DNA of 64,000 nucleotides from Hofstenia miamia (GCA_004352715.1 SCFE01000015.1:1169771-1233770), one strand, 5' to 3'. Shown: positions 1 through 11,926, numbered from the stretch's first letter. Translations and numbers: made by a program. Notes: a model not told the origin generated them from the letters alone.

Positions 1-865
1 CCTAGAAAATAGGAAATACTAACAGATGCTTTATAACAAGTGCATTTCACATTTTTGTAGAAATTCGACGTTTGCTTTGATCAATAATTCATATCTTTGC
101 TAATTGTCGAGTGGCTTCTTGGGGAATTTCTTTAAACAATCCTTTGATTAAAAAAGCCATTTCATCGAAATTTGAATTCAATCCTGCCGTCAATTTCTTA
201 ATCCTTCTACACGTGGGATGAAATATCCATTTATACATTTCCAATTATCTCAAGACATGCCGCGTAAAACACCCAAAACATCCGACATCATTAGAATGCC
301 AAATGTTTACTCGTAACATAAGTCTTGAGCTAGTTGGAAACATTTATGTCTCATGGCGTGTGTGAAAATAGTGTGAGCTGATATCAAGGAATACTACTAG
401 AGTAGTCCTTGGCTGATACTTATTCTCAGCACTCCAACTTCTGTCTCTTTAATTATATTTCACATCAACATTTAGGGTCATATTTAGCATATGACTAAAT
501 ATGTATCCAATAACAACCTTTATGATCACTCTAGCATTGAAAAAACAAATTCGTATATTTTTTGAAGAATATGTTATTAACCTATTTGAATTGTAAGAAC
601 CTTGCTCATGGTTTCTATCTTGCAATTGCAGACAAATGACAAATTAGATGATTTCATAAATGTAAATGATTAAATATTTTTAAAGTGCTGCTTTTCCAAA
701 AAAATTACTTTTTAGTTGTAAGTTAAGTTTGTAGCTTTTTATTTATTAGTAGTTGTAGTATTATACTTTGAATCTCGGGATAAATTTTAAAAAATAAATT
801 CCATCTGAATGCCGAAACTCAAAATCCATATGTTGGTATATTTTTCATTAGAGAACAAAATAAAG
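1..865. other. Non-coding flank 3' of gene D
   Basis: No open frame or repeat signature was found here. The stretch is AT-rich and lies downstream of the last exon of the minus-strand gene D, so its right part probably contains that gene's 3' untranslated region. Confidence 0.4.
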
Positions 866-1090
866 TTAAATTGTAATAAACTTGTCTGAAACATTGTAAG
901 CCAGCTGCGAGATCCGAATGATCTCAGAAGATTCATCTCCAATATCCGTATACTTTACGCCGCCAGACACCCAATAGTAGTCACCTTTTTGTGGCAGTTT
1001 CAAATCAATCACTTTTGCAGTAAATTTGATAATAATGGTGGCATGGCAAGGGACTTCGAGTGCTCCAATCTGGAATGAAGCCGTGTCATT
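866..1090 (-). CDS. Gene D, last coding exon
   Basis: This exon is preceded on the minus strand by a good acceptor (AG at 1092-1091) and reads 74 codons before a TAA stop at 868-866. It encodes a hydrophilic, beta-strand-like segment with motifs such as KGDYYWVSGGVKYTDIGDES and ends in NVSDKFITI. It joins in phase 0 to the exon at 2469-2768. The composition is that of real coding sequence, with balanced amino-acid use and higher GC than its flanks. I do not recognise the family. The alternation of charged and branched residues suggests an extracellular beta-sandwich fold, which is inference only. Confidence 0.6.
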   Translation of the reverse strand, partial: NDTASFQIGALEVPCHATIIIKFTAKVIDLKLPQKGDYYWVSGGVKYTDIGDESSEIIRISQLAYNVSDKFITI

Positions 1091-2190
1091 CTAAACTATT
1101 AAGGAATACACAAGAACGTCATATAACTTAAAATTATATTAAATGCAATCAAGAGCTTTTAGATCATTCTAGGAATGGTTCCTTAAGTCCTTCGTGCTTT
1201 AAATGACTAATAGTTAAGCTATGACATTATTTATTGTGTAGAATTATATAAATGAATTGATAATTTATATTTCATTTATTTGTAGTGCAATTTTGACACA
1301 ATCATAAGAAATGTCTTTCATAGAGTCTGTTCTGCTAAATGATATTTTCTAAAATTTAATGGAATATTTCTTAATATTTTAATATAATTCTGTCAAAACG
1401 ACTTCAGTATAAATGGAAAAGAATTACATTCTATGATTAATTATGATAAAATATGTAAATAGCTCGTTTATGTGAATGTATTTATGCAATATTTTTAGTG
1501 CCAACCAGAGTTGGAATTCGGGTCTAAATTTATATAATCGCAACCGACTCTCTCCCGCATGCTACATATCAACTTGGTAGACTAAGCGTAATGAATAACA
1601 TGCCAAACAAATCGTAAGGAAATTTCCTATCAGATAGGCTCAAATTTCATCGAAATCAGCCTGTGCTGCATCTGTTCATCGGTCAAACGATGCCGGTTAC
1701 CGATAAACGGCAATGGGTACCGATATCTACCGCTTACCGATTAGACATGTTGACCTGCTAATTGAATCATTTTATTACCGGTATAATTAGTATTATTATG
1801 TCTTATATTCAACAAAATTTTAGATGAATGGGTAAATAACCAAATTGGTCCCATTGGAAATCACAACTTCGGTCTCGGTCCCAGTCCCGTCTCGTGTTTG
1901 TTTTTTTTGGTCCAGCAAGACACTAGCAACTACGAGGGCGGTTGCAACCAGTTTGAATCTCAGTCCCTCTCCCCCCAAAGAAATTGGTACGATTAATATA
2001 ACAAGTGAAATCTATAAAATAAACAAACATTGTTGACGACAAATTATTTGGCACGATTTATTTTCTCACCAATAATGGTAATAAAATCAAGGCCTAGTCC
2101 CTCCTCCACCCACATAACCTGGGGTGGTTGCGCCTCTGGGTTATGAATCACAAAAGTAGCAGTAGCTTTCTTCTATTTCCTTCATGTTAA

Positions 2191-2432
2191 TTGTTCCTTA
2201 GGCCTCAGTTACACTTAGCGGATATTCGGAAGGTTTTATAACCCCCAGATGAAATTAAACCAACGGGCATTCGGTCGGATTTTATTGCAGATGGGGGATT
2301 AATTTTATGAGTAGTTGTTATTTAACCCGCCAAGTGTAATTAACACAAATTCTCGACAAGTATAGCAATTAAGTGTTACTTATCAAAACCAGCCCCAAGG
2401 CTTGCCAAGTATAACTGAGGCCTAAGGAACAC
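2191..2432. mobile_element. 242-bp MITE with TTAA target duplication
   Basis: Inverted terminal repeats containing GTTCCTTAGGCCTCAGTTA occur at 2193-2211 and, reversed, at 2412-2430. About 24 of the outer 26 positions match. Both ends abut a TTAA (2187-2190 and 2433-2436), the target site typical of piggyBac-type elements. There is no coding capacity. It sits in the last intron of gene D, about 35 bp past the donor of the preceding exon. Confidence 0.7.
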
Positions 2433-2468
2433 TTAACAATTAAACACTTATAGCAATGAATAACTTAC

Positions 2469-2768
2469 ATAGTGATTTGGAAATCCTGGATCTTTCCAAC
2501 GAAAAAATTTATCCTCAATGATGACAATGTCATCTACTGTCATCTTGCATTCTGGAGTATTTGGGGTGTAAACAACTTCTTTGATATATGGTTTTTCTTC
2601 AAATCCCATCACACTTACTCCCCGATCATTGAGATCAAACTCAACGTAAACCGGAGATCTTCCCCCTTTGTCTAGACCAAGTTCAAACGAGTAAGTGAGA
2701 ACATTGCCATATTCCAAGATTTTAATGTCACTGTCTATTTCTAATAATTCGATATCCACATTCGTTTT
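2469..2768 (-). CDS. Gene D, penultimate coding exon
   Basis: This 300-bp exon (100 codons, phase 0 at both ends) is bounded by an AG acceptor at 2770-2769 and a consensus GTAAGT donor beginning at 2468. It encodes an acidic, beta-rich segment that includes GLDKGGRSPVYVEFDLNDRG and KMTVDDIVIIEDKFFRWKDP. The open frame runs on past the donor for three codons, then stops within the intron, which supports the donor choice. No known domain is recognised. Together with the next exon it forms a C-terminal region of about 174 residues that looks extracellular or luminal. Confidence 0.6.
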
Positions 2769-3059
2769 CTAAATTTTTATGTTCATTAACACATTACCTA
2801 ATAAGTTGCAAGGTATATATGAATAAAATTCAAACTTACAAAAAGATAAACCTTCTTTAGAAGACATATCCAAATAATTCCTAAAACTATTCACAGTCAA
2901 CATGCGTTATTAACGTTTAAACTTTCGTCTATTCCTAGGATAGAATTCTGCCCCAAATAACATATTTAAGCATACTAGTATTTTTCAAAGTATGAAATAA
3001 CTTAGAGAGAAAGTTAAATTAACAAAATTCTTTATATACAAATATGCAAAAGTGTGCTG

Positions 3060-3320
3060 ATGGGGCTAGGTCCGATTAGAGGGAGGAGAAAGGGGTGCAA
3101 TTGTCACGGGCCTCGCAGTTTTTGGAGGCCTTAAAATATCAAATAAATCTAAAAATAAAAATATAAGTAGGAGTAAAATTTAAGATAATTCAATACAAAC
3201 GAGCCCTCTTGAAAAAAGTAATACAAATTAGCTTTCCTGGATTTCTGTGCGACGTTCATCCAGGGGCCTCAAAACTTGACTCTGTATCGGCCTCAAAATT
3301 TTTCTACATTGCCCTGGCTG
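3060..3320. repeat. GC-rich repeat-like segment in a gene D intron
   Basis: An island of higher GC with several GGGCCTC/GAGGCC words (for example near 3103, 3125, 3263 and 3291) stands out in an AT-rich intron. Similar 'gggcc' clusters occur near 21250-21310 and 42400-42470. The pattern suggests old hAT-type or SINE debris. No ends could be defined. Confidence 0.3.
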
Positions 3321-4007
3321 GGGCCATAAAGTAATTAAATTATTGTATCTTTCATTATTTATCCAAGAAAAATATTTGAAAAGGTTTAAATTGAAATGAT
3401 CTTTTGGATTTTATGCAGAAGTTCTTCAAACTCTGATGGTTTCTTAAAGAGTTTCTAAGCACTCATAGCTAATAAAGATATCCAAAATATAAAATCGAAT
3501 TCATTTTTCCATTTTATACACATAAAATTTCAGGTGCTCAGTTAAGTAAAACAACATGTTAATGCATTTGACAGTCATTATCTTACAGCAGTTATATATT
3601 CTAATTTTAACAATGCCAATCAAACTTCATTTTGTCTTAATCAAATACAATTATATCAATAGCTTAACAGTTTCATAAGATTATTAATATTATATTATTG
3701 TTTCTGTATAATTTACGTGAAAAACTAATGATAAAATATTTCGAAACAAGTAAGTTTTAAAAAATCTGTTTCGTTATATAGAAAGTTTACCTGCGAAAGC
3801 CGATGGCAGCATGTTTCAAAACACGTTATTTTTAAAAGAGCTAATCAATTTAAAATTTCGAAATCTATATTGGAAAGTAGCTTAGCAACTATAATCTAGA
3901 ATGACATTTGTTTAATTATGAATGCATTCTGCAATATTGATCAAATTTCATCCAATGAGATTTCAGTAATGACTATAGAATAATAACTTGGAAAGTAGGA
4001 TTTTTAC

Positions 4008-4102
4008 CCATAGAATTGTGGAAATAATTCCTCCAATTGCAGTTCTTCGACAACGAATTAGATTTAAAAATACAAATAGAATAAATTGTAGCCCCAAAAT
4101 TA
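4008..4102 (-). CDS. Gene D, transmembrane-type exon
   Basis: This 95-bp exon candidate begins after an AG acceptor (4104-4103) and ends at a GTAAAA donor (4007-4006). Read in the phase set by the 67-bp upstream exon (phase 1 in, phase 0 out), it encodes a hydrophobic run, ILGLQFILFVFLNLIRCRR, followed by TAIGGIISTILW. That resembles a membrane helix with a basic stop-transfer cluster. Phase compatibility with both neighbouring exons is the main support. A longer open frame (4008-4307) could be one unspliced exon instead, so the structure is provisional. Confidence 0.45.
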
Positions 4103-4178
4103 CTAAGATTTTTTGCAACAGCAATTGTGATTGCGTCAACAGGTGATCCCAATCGTCAGAACTTGTATATAACCCTAC

Positions 4179-4245
4179 CTTTATTTTCACAATATTTAGA
4201 GAAAATATTTTGAAATTTATTGTGTAGAATGATTTGTCCAGTACT
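4179..4245 (-). CDS. Gene D, 67-bp exon
   Basis: A small exon candidate lies between an AG acceptor (4247-4246) and a strong AAG|GTAGGG donor (4178-4177). It reads STGQIILHNKFQNIFSKYCE and then NK in phase 0, and leaves phase 1. The flanking introns would be only 67 and 76 bp long, in keeping with other very short introns in this window. No domain is recognised. Confidence 0.4.
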
Positions 4246-4312
4246 CTACAAGTAATAGATTTAAACTTAATCGCAATAATGCATGCATTTATATTTGCTA
4301 CTAGCATATTAC

Positions 4313-4484
4313 TTGCAAATCACTAAATTTGCCACAGATAGAATTGATTTTTGCAGCAGCCACATTGTCTTTGCTTAGGAGTAGGTCTTCTATTGCATCA
4401 TACATCACAGATAGCACTAAAGAGCCCCCGCCAGTGTGATTTTCAATAAATTTACTAATGCATATGCTGCAAAGTGATTGTAAA
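4313..4484 (-). CDS. Gene D, upstream exon
   Basis: An open segment ends at a CAA|GTAATA donor (4312-4311) in phase 0. It reads through SLVLSVMYDAIEDLLLSKDN and AAAKINSICGKFSDLQ, an amphipathic, helix-like stretch with plausible protein composition. The acceptor used here is the AG at 4486-4485; a second AG about 17 bp further in would keep the same frame. Exons further upstream were not found, so the start of gene D is unknown. Confidence 0.4.
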
Positions 4485-7400
4485 CTGCAATATCGATGGA
4501 AATGCAGGATAATATTGTTATTAACTTGATCAGTATATTTGATCTGATCTTTGAAGCTTTAACCACTAAAATGTTAATTGTTCTTTTCGACTCAAAGCTC
4601 ATTTGATTGGCAAAAACATTTACCACGAAGGCTCTTTTGAGTTGGGATTTTACTGATCTATTGTGGGGTCTGAAAGCCCCTCATTTAAATTTTTTTAATG
4701 TCTGCTCATTTTATGTATGGTATGGTTTTAAGAGGGGCATAGTTTTCTAATTTTGGCAAAAACATATTATTTTAGTGGGAAAAAGTATGTAGAATTTGCC
4801 ATATTTGATAAGTCCGGAATGAATTCTAATGAATTCCATTATTATAACTGCTAAGACAAACATTTAATATATTTAGAGCAAATAACCAAATTTTGAGGTT
4901 TCATGACGTTTCGTAAATTCATATTGCATCTCATTTGTGAAAATTTCACATTAATAGTGCTGATATGAAGAATATTTGTGCAAAGTCTTGTCTTAATATC
5001 ATTATCCAATCCTGAGTAAGATACGGGAAGGAAATCCCCCAGGCCTTAGGAGTCCAAAAAAGCCAAGTTTGAATAGGATTAAGGTCAAATGTTTACTTAG
5101 AAGGTGGAACTAATGCATTAGTAATGGAGTCCAACATTTAACTTTTAATGAATCCATGACATTAGTTTAAATAATGCATTAGATGTACATATTATTTATT
5201 ATTCTAAAGCTGAATAAAATCAACATGCATTTTTAATGAACTTGGAAATTCATAAATTATTTTAGATTGACATAGATTTGCGCTATGAATCCTTTATTCA
5301 TATTATTTAGAGTTGAGTTTCTGAAACCAGCAAATGATGGATTGACACAACTTTTGATTGCAATCTGCTCATGTTACACTTAAATAGTTGAAAATAGGCA
5401 ATTGATTTGAAAAAATATTGAAGGAATTCATGACCAATCACTGTGTTATATGATGCTTACAAATGCTTGATTTTTGGGGCACTAATATACTTTACATTAA
5501 TTATAAACCATTATATTTGGATTCTGATTCTTTAAAGATTTTAAAATATTCTGCATTACAGTGTTAGGTATACAACAACTTTAAAATTCTACACAACACA
5601 TAACGTCAATCCTGGTAGGACAGTTTCCAAAAAAGGAATGTAACATACATATGTGCCAAAATATGGAAGTAGGAAATCTTGGGATAATACTATGAAATTC
5701 TCGCTTTAATAACCAAATTCGGTAAAAAATGATAGAAAACAATCAATATTATTTTGCTATATCAGAAATACTATAAAATGTAATAATATTTTGTAGTTAT
5801 TTGAATTGATTCTAGATATTTTACATACACATGCTGCCACGCGCACATAGATTTTTTTAAATATATACTATTACCAGCCTCATCGAATGAACGAAACTAG
5901 CATTCGCTTACTTAGATACGAGTATAGTAGAGTAGGTTTTCAAGTTTGAGACCGGTCAGGTCCGAAATGGGCGTTATAGGTTGCTATCGTTGTGAGTTTT
6001 GATTAAACTAAGATAAAACACTTTTTATGGCAGTATGAAAGTCAATATTGAGAAGCGGTAATAAAATAATGAAAATTATTAAGTTTAAAAATTGAAAAAG
6101 GATCCAGAATTTCAAACTTTATGTAACCTAGAAATACCACTCTAGTTCAGAAAAATCAAAAAATGATACTGAAACTGAAACTATTCATGTGCACTTATAG
6201 CGTGATGCAGTATTTACTAATTCATTGTTATAGTGAACTTGAATTAGGGATGGCGGTTACCTTTCTTACGGCCAACCGCAAATCTACAATTGAATATTTA
6301 ATATTCAATGCGATTCAAAACGCTGTTCTTAAATCTTGGAGCTTATGTAATCATCCTAGTGTAGATGAAAATCATCTGATCGTACCAAAACCATCACATC
6401 GAAACAAAGTTGTCCGTTAGTGTTAAGTGACAACTTCGACAACTTAATGATCAGACGTGGCGAATAAGTACAGATTTGCATTGTTTTATTAATTAGGTTA
6501 TAGCTTAGATATATAGCTTGGAGAGAATTTTACATTAGTCGTAGTAATTTTAACCTACGGGCATTCGGGCGGGTGCAGATAAAGCTTCTGCTGGTACTAA
6601 CGGATACTTGTTAGGCTTCTCCAAATAGTTGTCATAGGGTTGAGATTTTGAAATCCGACCCCTCTGAATCTGAAAATCTTCAACCTGAATTTCAAAAACT
6701 CAACCTAACCCGACTCGAAACCCATTTTAGAATTTTGTTACAAAATTATACTACACAATTTTAGATGTCCTTAATAAAAATTAAAAACTTTTGTGGTAAA
6801 AGTAATATATTTGAAATACATTGGTAGTCTATTGCAAAATAGATTAATTCAACCTAAGTGTTTTGAACCAATGCCGGCTACGGCTTCAGTGCATGGCTCA
6901 CGTCCGACTGCAGCTGAAAAACACTACATTATTCACTATTATCCTTTTCGGTTTTTTAGTGTGTATTATGTACTTCATTGTTTAGACTATTAGTGTTTCG
7001 ATTGATGTGCTGTTCTTTAACTTGCCTACATGATATACTAATTTGTATAGTTCCTTTCAAAGACCTACAAAGTGCAAAGTGCAAATCCACATACAGAAGA
7101 TTATTTGACGCCAGTGTTTATTTCGCTTAAGTCTTAACTAATGTTTTAGAATTTGTCACCATATCCCAAGGCCACACTGGACCTAAAGTCTTTATGTTGA
7201 CACACGTAATATTCAATCGTTGATTGTCATCACACAACATAAAGAAAAATTACGTCTTGCTTGTTCACTTGATGCTTGGGCTGAGAAAAAAGGGACGTAG
7301 CAAATTTTGATATCACAAGGAATTTCGCTAATACTAAAAAACACTTTTCGGAAGCTGGCCCTCCTTGCAGAATCGCCGAAAATTCACAATAGAGATGTGG

Positions 7401-7783
7401 ATCTGCTTTTGATTTTTGCAATCTCTCTCAATTACGCTAATGCTAATATGATTTTGGCAAGATCTCTAGAGCCTCATCATTAGATTGGAATATAGTATGC
7501 AATAAATCGTATTAAGTTAATTATGTGAATTTGTAGATAATTTTTCTTAATCATTTTAATGTTGATTGATAGAATTATTCCAAAAATTTATTTGAAAATG
7601 CAGTGTTAAATGAATTTTGTAAATTTATCGATTTTTTAATTATTGTAATATTGATTTTGTAAATTAGTCTCTCTATATTATATTAAAAATGTTCCCCTGA
7701 ATTTTGCTTTTGTATCTTCCTTTATATTAATCCTAATAAACATGGAGTACTGACTTGAAATTGTAGATAATCAATGAATGGTA
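4485..7783. other. Intergenic or intronic DNA without a supported gene
   Basis: Mostly AT-rich non-coding sequence. Short open frames (for example 6163-6420 plus and 7230-7421 minus) have no recognisable motif and no supporting splice sites. A GC-richer patch at 6540-6720 contains CAACCTAACCCGACTCG-like words, and a TAGGGATGGCGGTTACC word at 6245 resembles hAT-type transposon ends. Upstream exons of gene D could lie here undetected. Confidence 0.4.
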
Positions 7784-7833
7784 TAAACATGTTTTGGTTT
7801 ATAATAATTTTTTATACATAATGCATAACTAAC
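7784..7833. repeat. Left copy of 50-bp direct repeat (LINE target duplication)
   Basis: This 50-bp sequence is identical to 8598-8647. The two copies bracket the LINE fragment, as expected of a target-site duplication produced by target-primed reverse transcription. Confidence 0.7.
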
Positions 7834-8597
7834 TAACATATGACAAAAGAAAAATAAAATATAAGCAAATAAATTACTACAAATGAATATGTACAATATA
7901 TAATAATATAATCAATGTTTGTGTGAATGTTTGTGTAGGTGCTCAATGTTGGATGTATGTTTCGAATGCATGAAGTGTATTACCGTCCCCTAATGTATAT
8001 TGTTTTATTAGAAGAGACTGCTTTAATTTTTTTCTAAATTTTTTATAGTTTTTTTCTATTCGCGTTTCATAATCTAAATTATTCCACAATTTAATTGATA
8101 TGTGATGAAAGCCATTAGAATTTTTATCTAAACACAGAAATTTTTGCGATCGCTCATTTAATTTAATATAGTCATTAAGGAAAAGGAGAGATGTTTGTAG
8201 AGATTTGAATTTAAATAAGATAGATAGCATATGCATATGAATTTGGTAGAACGGAGATAATATTTTATATTTATTACGATATACTGATGCTTCGTCATGC
8301 TTTTGTGCAAAGTTTAGAGTTTTTATACACCAATTAAATGTCTTTGATAGAAGCATACGATGTTTCGAATTTAGGTTAGTTAAAAGAAAAGAACAGTATT
8401 CAAAATGAGACAAACAGAAAGCATGTATCAGTTGTTTATGATAATTACTTGATATTACATTGCTGCTATATCATTTATTAGATTTCTTTGTGCCTTCGGT
8501 GAAAAAATTATAAATTGGGTTTTGTCAATATTTAGTTTCAGTTGATTATTTGTAAAATAATTGTTTAATTTTTCTACATCTGTTTGGAGGTTTTTTG
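7834..8597 (-). mobile_element. 5'-truncated non-LTR retrotransposon (RT C-terminal part)
   Basis: The minus strand encodes the end of a LINE reverse transcriptase of the jockey/CR1-like type. From about 8595 it reads NQLKLNIDKTQFIIFSPKAQ, the conserved thumb region. After a short disrupted stretch it continues as an open frame at 8413-7943 with SKTFNWCIKTLNFA, LNERSQKFLCLDKNSNGFHH and SIKLWNNLDYETRIEKNYKK, which is the usual C-terminal tail of these polymerases. The insert is 764 bp, lacks everything upstream of the thumb and is flanked by 50-bp direct repeats, so it is a dead-on-arrival insertion. No long poly(A) tail is visible at its 3' end (7834 side). Confidence 0.75.
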
Positions 8598-8647
8598 TAA
8601 ACATGTTTTGGTTTATAATAATTTTTTATACATAATGCATAACTAAC
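8598..8647. repeat. Right copy of 50-bp direct repeat (LINE target duplication)
   Basis: Identical to 7784-7833; see that entry. Confidence 0.7.
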
Positions 8648-10062
8648 AAACTTATCATTTATATGAATATGAATCCATTTAAATATGAACTATTATATAT
8701 TTTGGAAGAATTAGTATCTTAGCTCCACTCGTTTCACAAAGATGGTATGCGTGCCTGTGAACACTTTACGGAAAGGTAATTGTATCAGAGATATCTTTCA
8801 ATGAAATTTTAATGATAAATTTATAAAGCTGGTGATGTTAAATATAAATAATAACGCTTGAAATTACCTGAAAATTGGCATCCAAAATTATAAATGATTT
8901 AGAAAAGTTATGTGATTTAAAAATCTGCATGTTTTTTTACATTTTGTTTGAAAATATTTATTGATCAAATTCATTTTTCCAAAAACTGTAAAAATATAGT
9001 AGAAAGCCAAAAAAATCAAATTTTCTTTTTCGAAATTGATCGAATTTTGTGTAGAAAATTTTTTTTTGAGATCTGTAATTAACCAAGCCTGCATGTAGCT
9101 GAAATATATTAATTTCACATTTAAAAATGACTTCTTAAGAAAAACTAAATGAATTATTTGCTAAGGAAAATACGAGATTAATTAAATAATCCCAGTACAG
9201 AGGACTGAATAGACAAAAAAATTGTTTTATTTATATCTTAAATATGTTGAATTAAAATTATGTAAATTGAACACATATATTGATTTAAATTTAAAATTAA
9301 ACTGGGATCACTGTAGCATTTCTATACCACGAGAATTATTTAAATTCTACCGCTAACACCCGAAATTGTGCAATCGCTCCCGCGGTATTACTGCACCGTA
9401 CTCATCTCTAGCTTGGAAATTATAAAATATGAACTCAACTTGTGCATTCTGTAGGTCACAACAGTTCAAGAAAAATTCTCATTTTTTAAAAGAATGAATC
9501 TCTAGAATAATATGTTTGGCAGTTTTGATGACAAATTATTTCAAATAGAGATAAGTAATTCAGTTGAATTTAATTTCTTGATTCGTATAAACTACAAATT
9601 ATCATTAATAAGAAATTTACAAAATTTAGTATTTAGGAACTTCGATTACTTCATCAAGACATTTGATTTCTGCTCGCTCTTGGCAAAGGGCGCAACGGTC
9701 ACACCAAAATACCAAACAACAATCTCCGAGTGAACTGCCTCTAATTTCTCTGGTTTCCCGCAACTAAATTTTTTACATATTAATACACCATTATAAATGT
9801 GATTCAAAAACAATTCCAGTTTATTATTATTTCGATGACTGTAAATTTGCAGTCATAGTGCTATTTTGAAGAAAAATGGCCATCCTATTCTATGAAGTTA
9901 GCAATTGCTAATAAATTTAAACATATAAATAAACTTATTAATGAATCTTAATCATGCAAAAATTCTGAAAACTTTAATATAATATACCATCATCATACCA
10001 AAGAGCAATAATTTAATGAACAGAAGATCTTATAATTCAAAGAGAAATAGGGAAAAAAATAT
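8648..10062. other. AT-rich intergenic sequence
   Basis: No supported gene. A GC-richer patch at 9310-9420 ends (minus strand) in CTAGAGATGAGTACGGTGCA, a word resembling the 'TAGAGATG' ends of hAT transposons. No partner end was found. Gene D and gene A are on the same strand, so this stretch should hold gene A's 3' untranslated region near 10062. Confidence 0.4.
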
Positions 10063-10178
10063 TTAAAAATTAATTACTTTAATTCTGATGAATACGTGAA
10101 TTATAAAGTACCCAATCGCAGCAAGTAAACCCAGCAATGAAAGCACTTCCACAACACCATACGTATGATATTCATAAT
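10063..10178 (-). CDS. PLAC8-like gene A, last exon (C-terminal helix)
   Basis: This 116-bp exon follows an AG acceptor (10180-10179) in phase 1 and ends with TAA at 10065-10063. It encodes VVEVLSLLGLLAAIGYFIIH, a clear membrane helix, then VFIRIKVINF. The last exons of genes B and C have the same phase and the same organisation (helix, then R-I-K/R-V); in gene C the exon is also exactly 116 bp. The preceding intron is only 49 bp (10179-10227). That is short, but gene A's 5' intron is 47 bp, so it is credible. Confidence 0.65.
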
Positions 10179-10227
10179 CTAAAAGCATGCATAGATAAAT
10201 GCATCAAATTTGAATAATCATATTTAC

Positions 10228-10461
10228 TACTATAATATGAATCATCAGCATCTAATTGCCTTCTATTTAGATCCGCAGCTATGATGAAGGACAGAAGCCA
10301 GAAGAATGCAGCAAAATAACCCAACACTCTGTAGTTGATTTTTGCACTTATCTGGAATATTGAAATACACGGGCAAAAACATGACAAAAGACAATTTCCA
10401 CAATCCTTGAAGCAATCACAAAATCCATAAACCCAATCTCCGGGATTCACCACTTTAACAA
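10228..10461 (-). CDS. PLAC8-like gene A, Cys-rich PLAC8 domain exon
   Basis: This exon carries the core PLAC8 (cornifelin/onzin, plant FW2.2-like) domain. After an AG acceptor at 10463-10462 it reads VVKVVNPGDWVYGF, then CDCFKDCGNCLLSCFCPC, which matches the family signature of a Trp-containing lead-in, clustered Cys and the terminal CPC. A hydrophobic segment LGYFAAFFWLLSFIIAA follows. The exon is 234 bp with phase 1 at both ends, joined to 13658-13895 upstream and 10063-10178 downstream. The assembled protein would be 195 residues. PLAC8 proteins are small membrane-associated Cys-rich proteins with varied roles (growth control, metal handling, epithelial functions), so no specific role is claimed. 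The donor is GTAAAT at 10227; a GTAGTA three bases earlier is an in-frame alternative. Confidence 0.75.
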
Positions 10462-11926
10462 CTAAAAGAAATGGCTAAGTATGCGGCACTTGAATTTAAC
10501 CCTAAGCTGCCCTTTTTAGCATGGCAAACAGTTTTGTCCACATTGTTGTTTGAGTCTACTTATGAATTTAAAAATCTTGGGTTATTGATGCATCTATTAG
10601 ATCTAATAAAAAGAGTTTCTCCATCAAATCGTGATTAGATATTTTATAAACTTACAGATTATAAACATTTAAATTTTATAAAGAAATTATCAAAGACTTT
10701 AAAAGCTATGGTTCAGTTTAATTTTTTGGACTGCTAGCATTGAATTTAATTTAAATTATTGAAAAATATAAAAATACGGCGTTCCTTGATTAAAATTATT
10801 ATAATTACTTTAAGAATATAGTGTAATCCTTGAAGCTTAGCCTTATATTTGGTCCAACATTTTGAAAGTTTGTGTATGAATGTGGTTTTTATGGAGTTTG
10901 CGGAATGAGAACCTACTTTCTTGAGAATGCTTATCCTGCTTTAAAAAAAGCATTTAAATTACTAAAAACCGCCATAAAATTATCAAGGAAATACGTAGCG
11001 GAGGAAGATTCCATTGTAATTTCGAAGAAAGGCGTTAAAAGGGCAAAAGCCGTTTGCAGAATTACTTACCTTTGAATTAAAGTTTTGGTACAAAATGTTA
11101 CGAAAGCCGCATACTTAAAGTCAGGAATGAAAGCAGTGTAACGGAAGAGTGGAGCCAGATTGGACTATGGCTATACTTAAAAGATGTTAACCGAATATTG
11201 ACCGGGCTCCTTACACAATTACATTTATTTAGTCAAAATTAATTACATCAATGCTTTATACAAGTTAGTCATTAGAGTTACACAAACTGAGGCGTTTCAA
11301 ACAATTGTTGGGGTCAGCTAGAATCTCGAGAAAATGCTAGTGGGCAAGTCTTAACAGTATAAGTTTTTCGTCTGCTGATCTAAATTATTCAAATTTGATG
11401 GAGAGAAGAAGGCCCTGGTAGAGCAAATTTTCTGGTTATAGTTATCGACCTACCTTGTAATGTGTTCAAGTGCATAAAAATAATGTCACATGCAACATTA
11501 GAACTTCAATAAAAACAGTGTCAATACAAATATTAAAAAAAACATTTTTTGTTTCATTACCATTGAATTGCACGCTATGGTTGACCATTTGTTTATTATT
11601 GCTGTGAAGCGATCACAATAAAATCATCATTTTCTAAACCGAAATCATTGCAGATTAATTCTAAGATTTTTGTGTCAGCGATGGACATGGGTTGGGCACG
11701 ATGAGGGTTGATTCATGGTAAAAAATGGGGTTAAATCTGGGCCGAAATTGGCTAGGCTGCTACTCAACATGGCATGCAAATAAACCCAAATGTAGTGAAT
11801 ACTGTAGAATTTATAAAAGTGTTGAAAATAAAATATTGATTTTGAAAATTTACATTCGTATCTTATACTCGATGCTCTTAGATTTCAGTGTATAGACTTT
11901 ATTATAAATTTCTGATGTAATCAGCA

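Noticed and set aside
1690-1750. Cluster of TACCGAT words
   Set aside because: Only three or four short imperfect occurrences; not enough to call an operator, repeat array or transposon end.
3963-4307. Single 114-codon minus-strand frame as one exon
   Set aside because: Internal splice sites with matching phase split it into 67- and 95-bp exons that fit their neighbours better; the unspliced reading remains a minor alternative.
10172-10227. Continuation of the gene A PLAC8 frame to a stop at 10172
   Set aside because: A donor/acceptor pair defines a 49-bp intron, and the spliced alternative yields a membrane helix homologous to the last exons of genes B and C.
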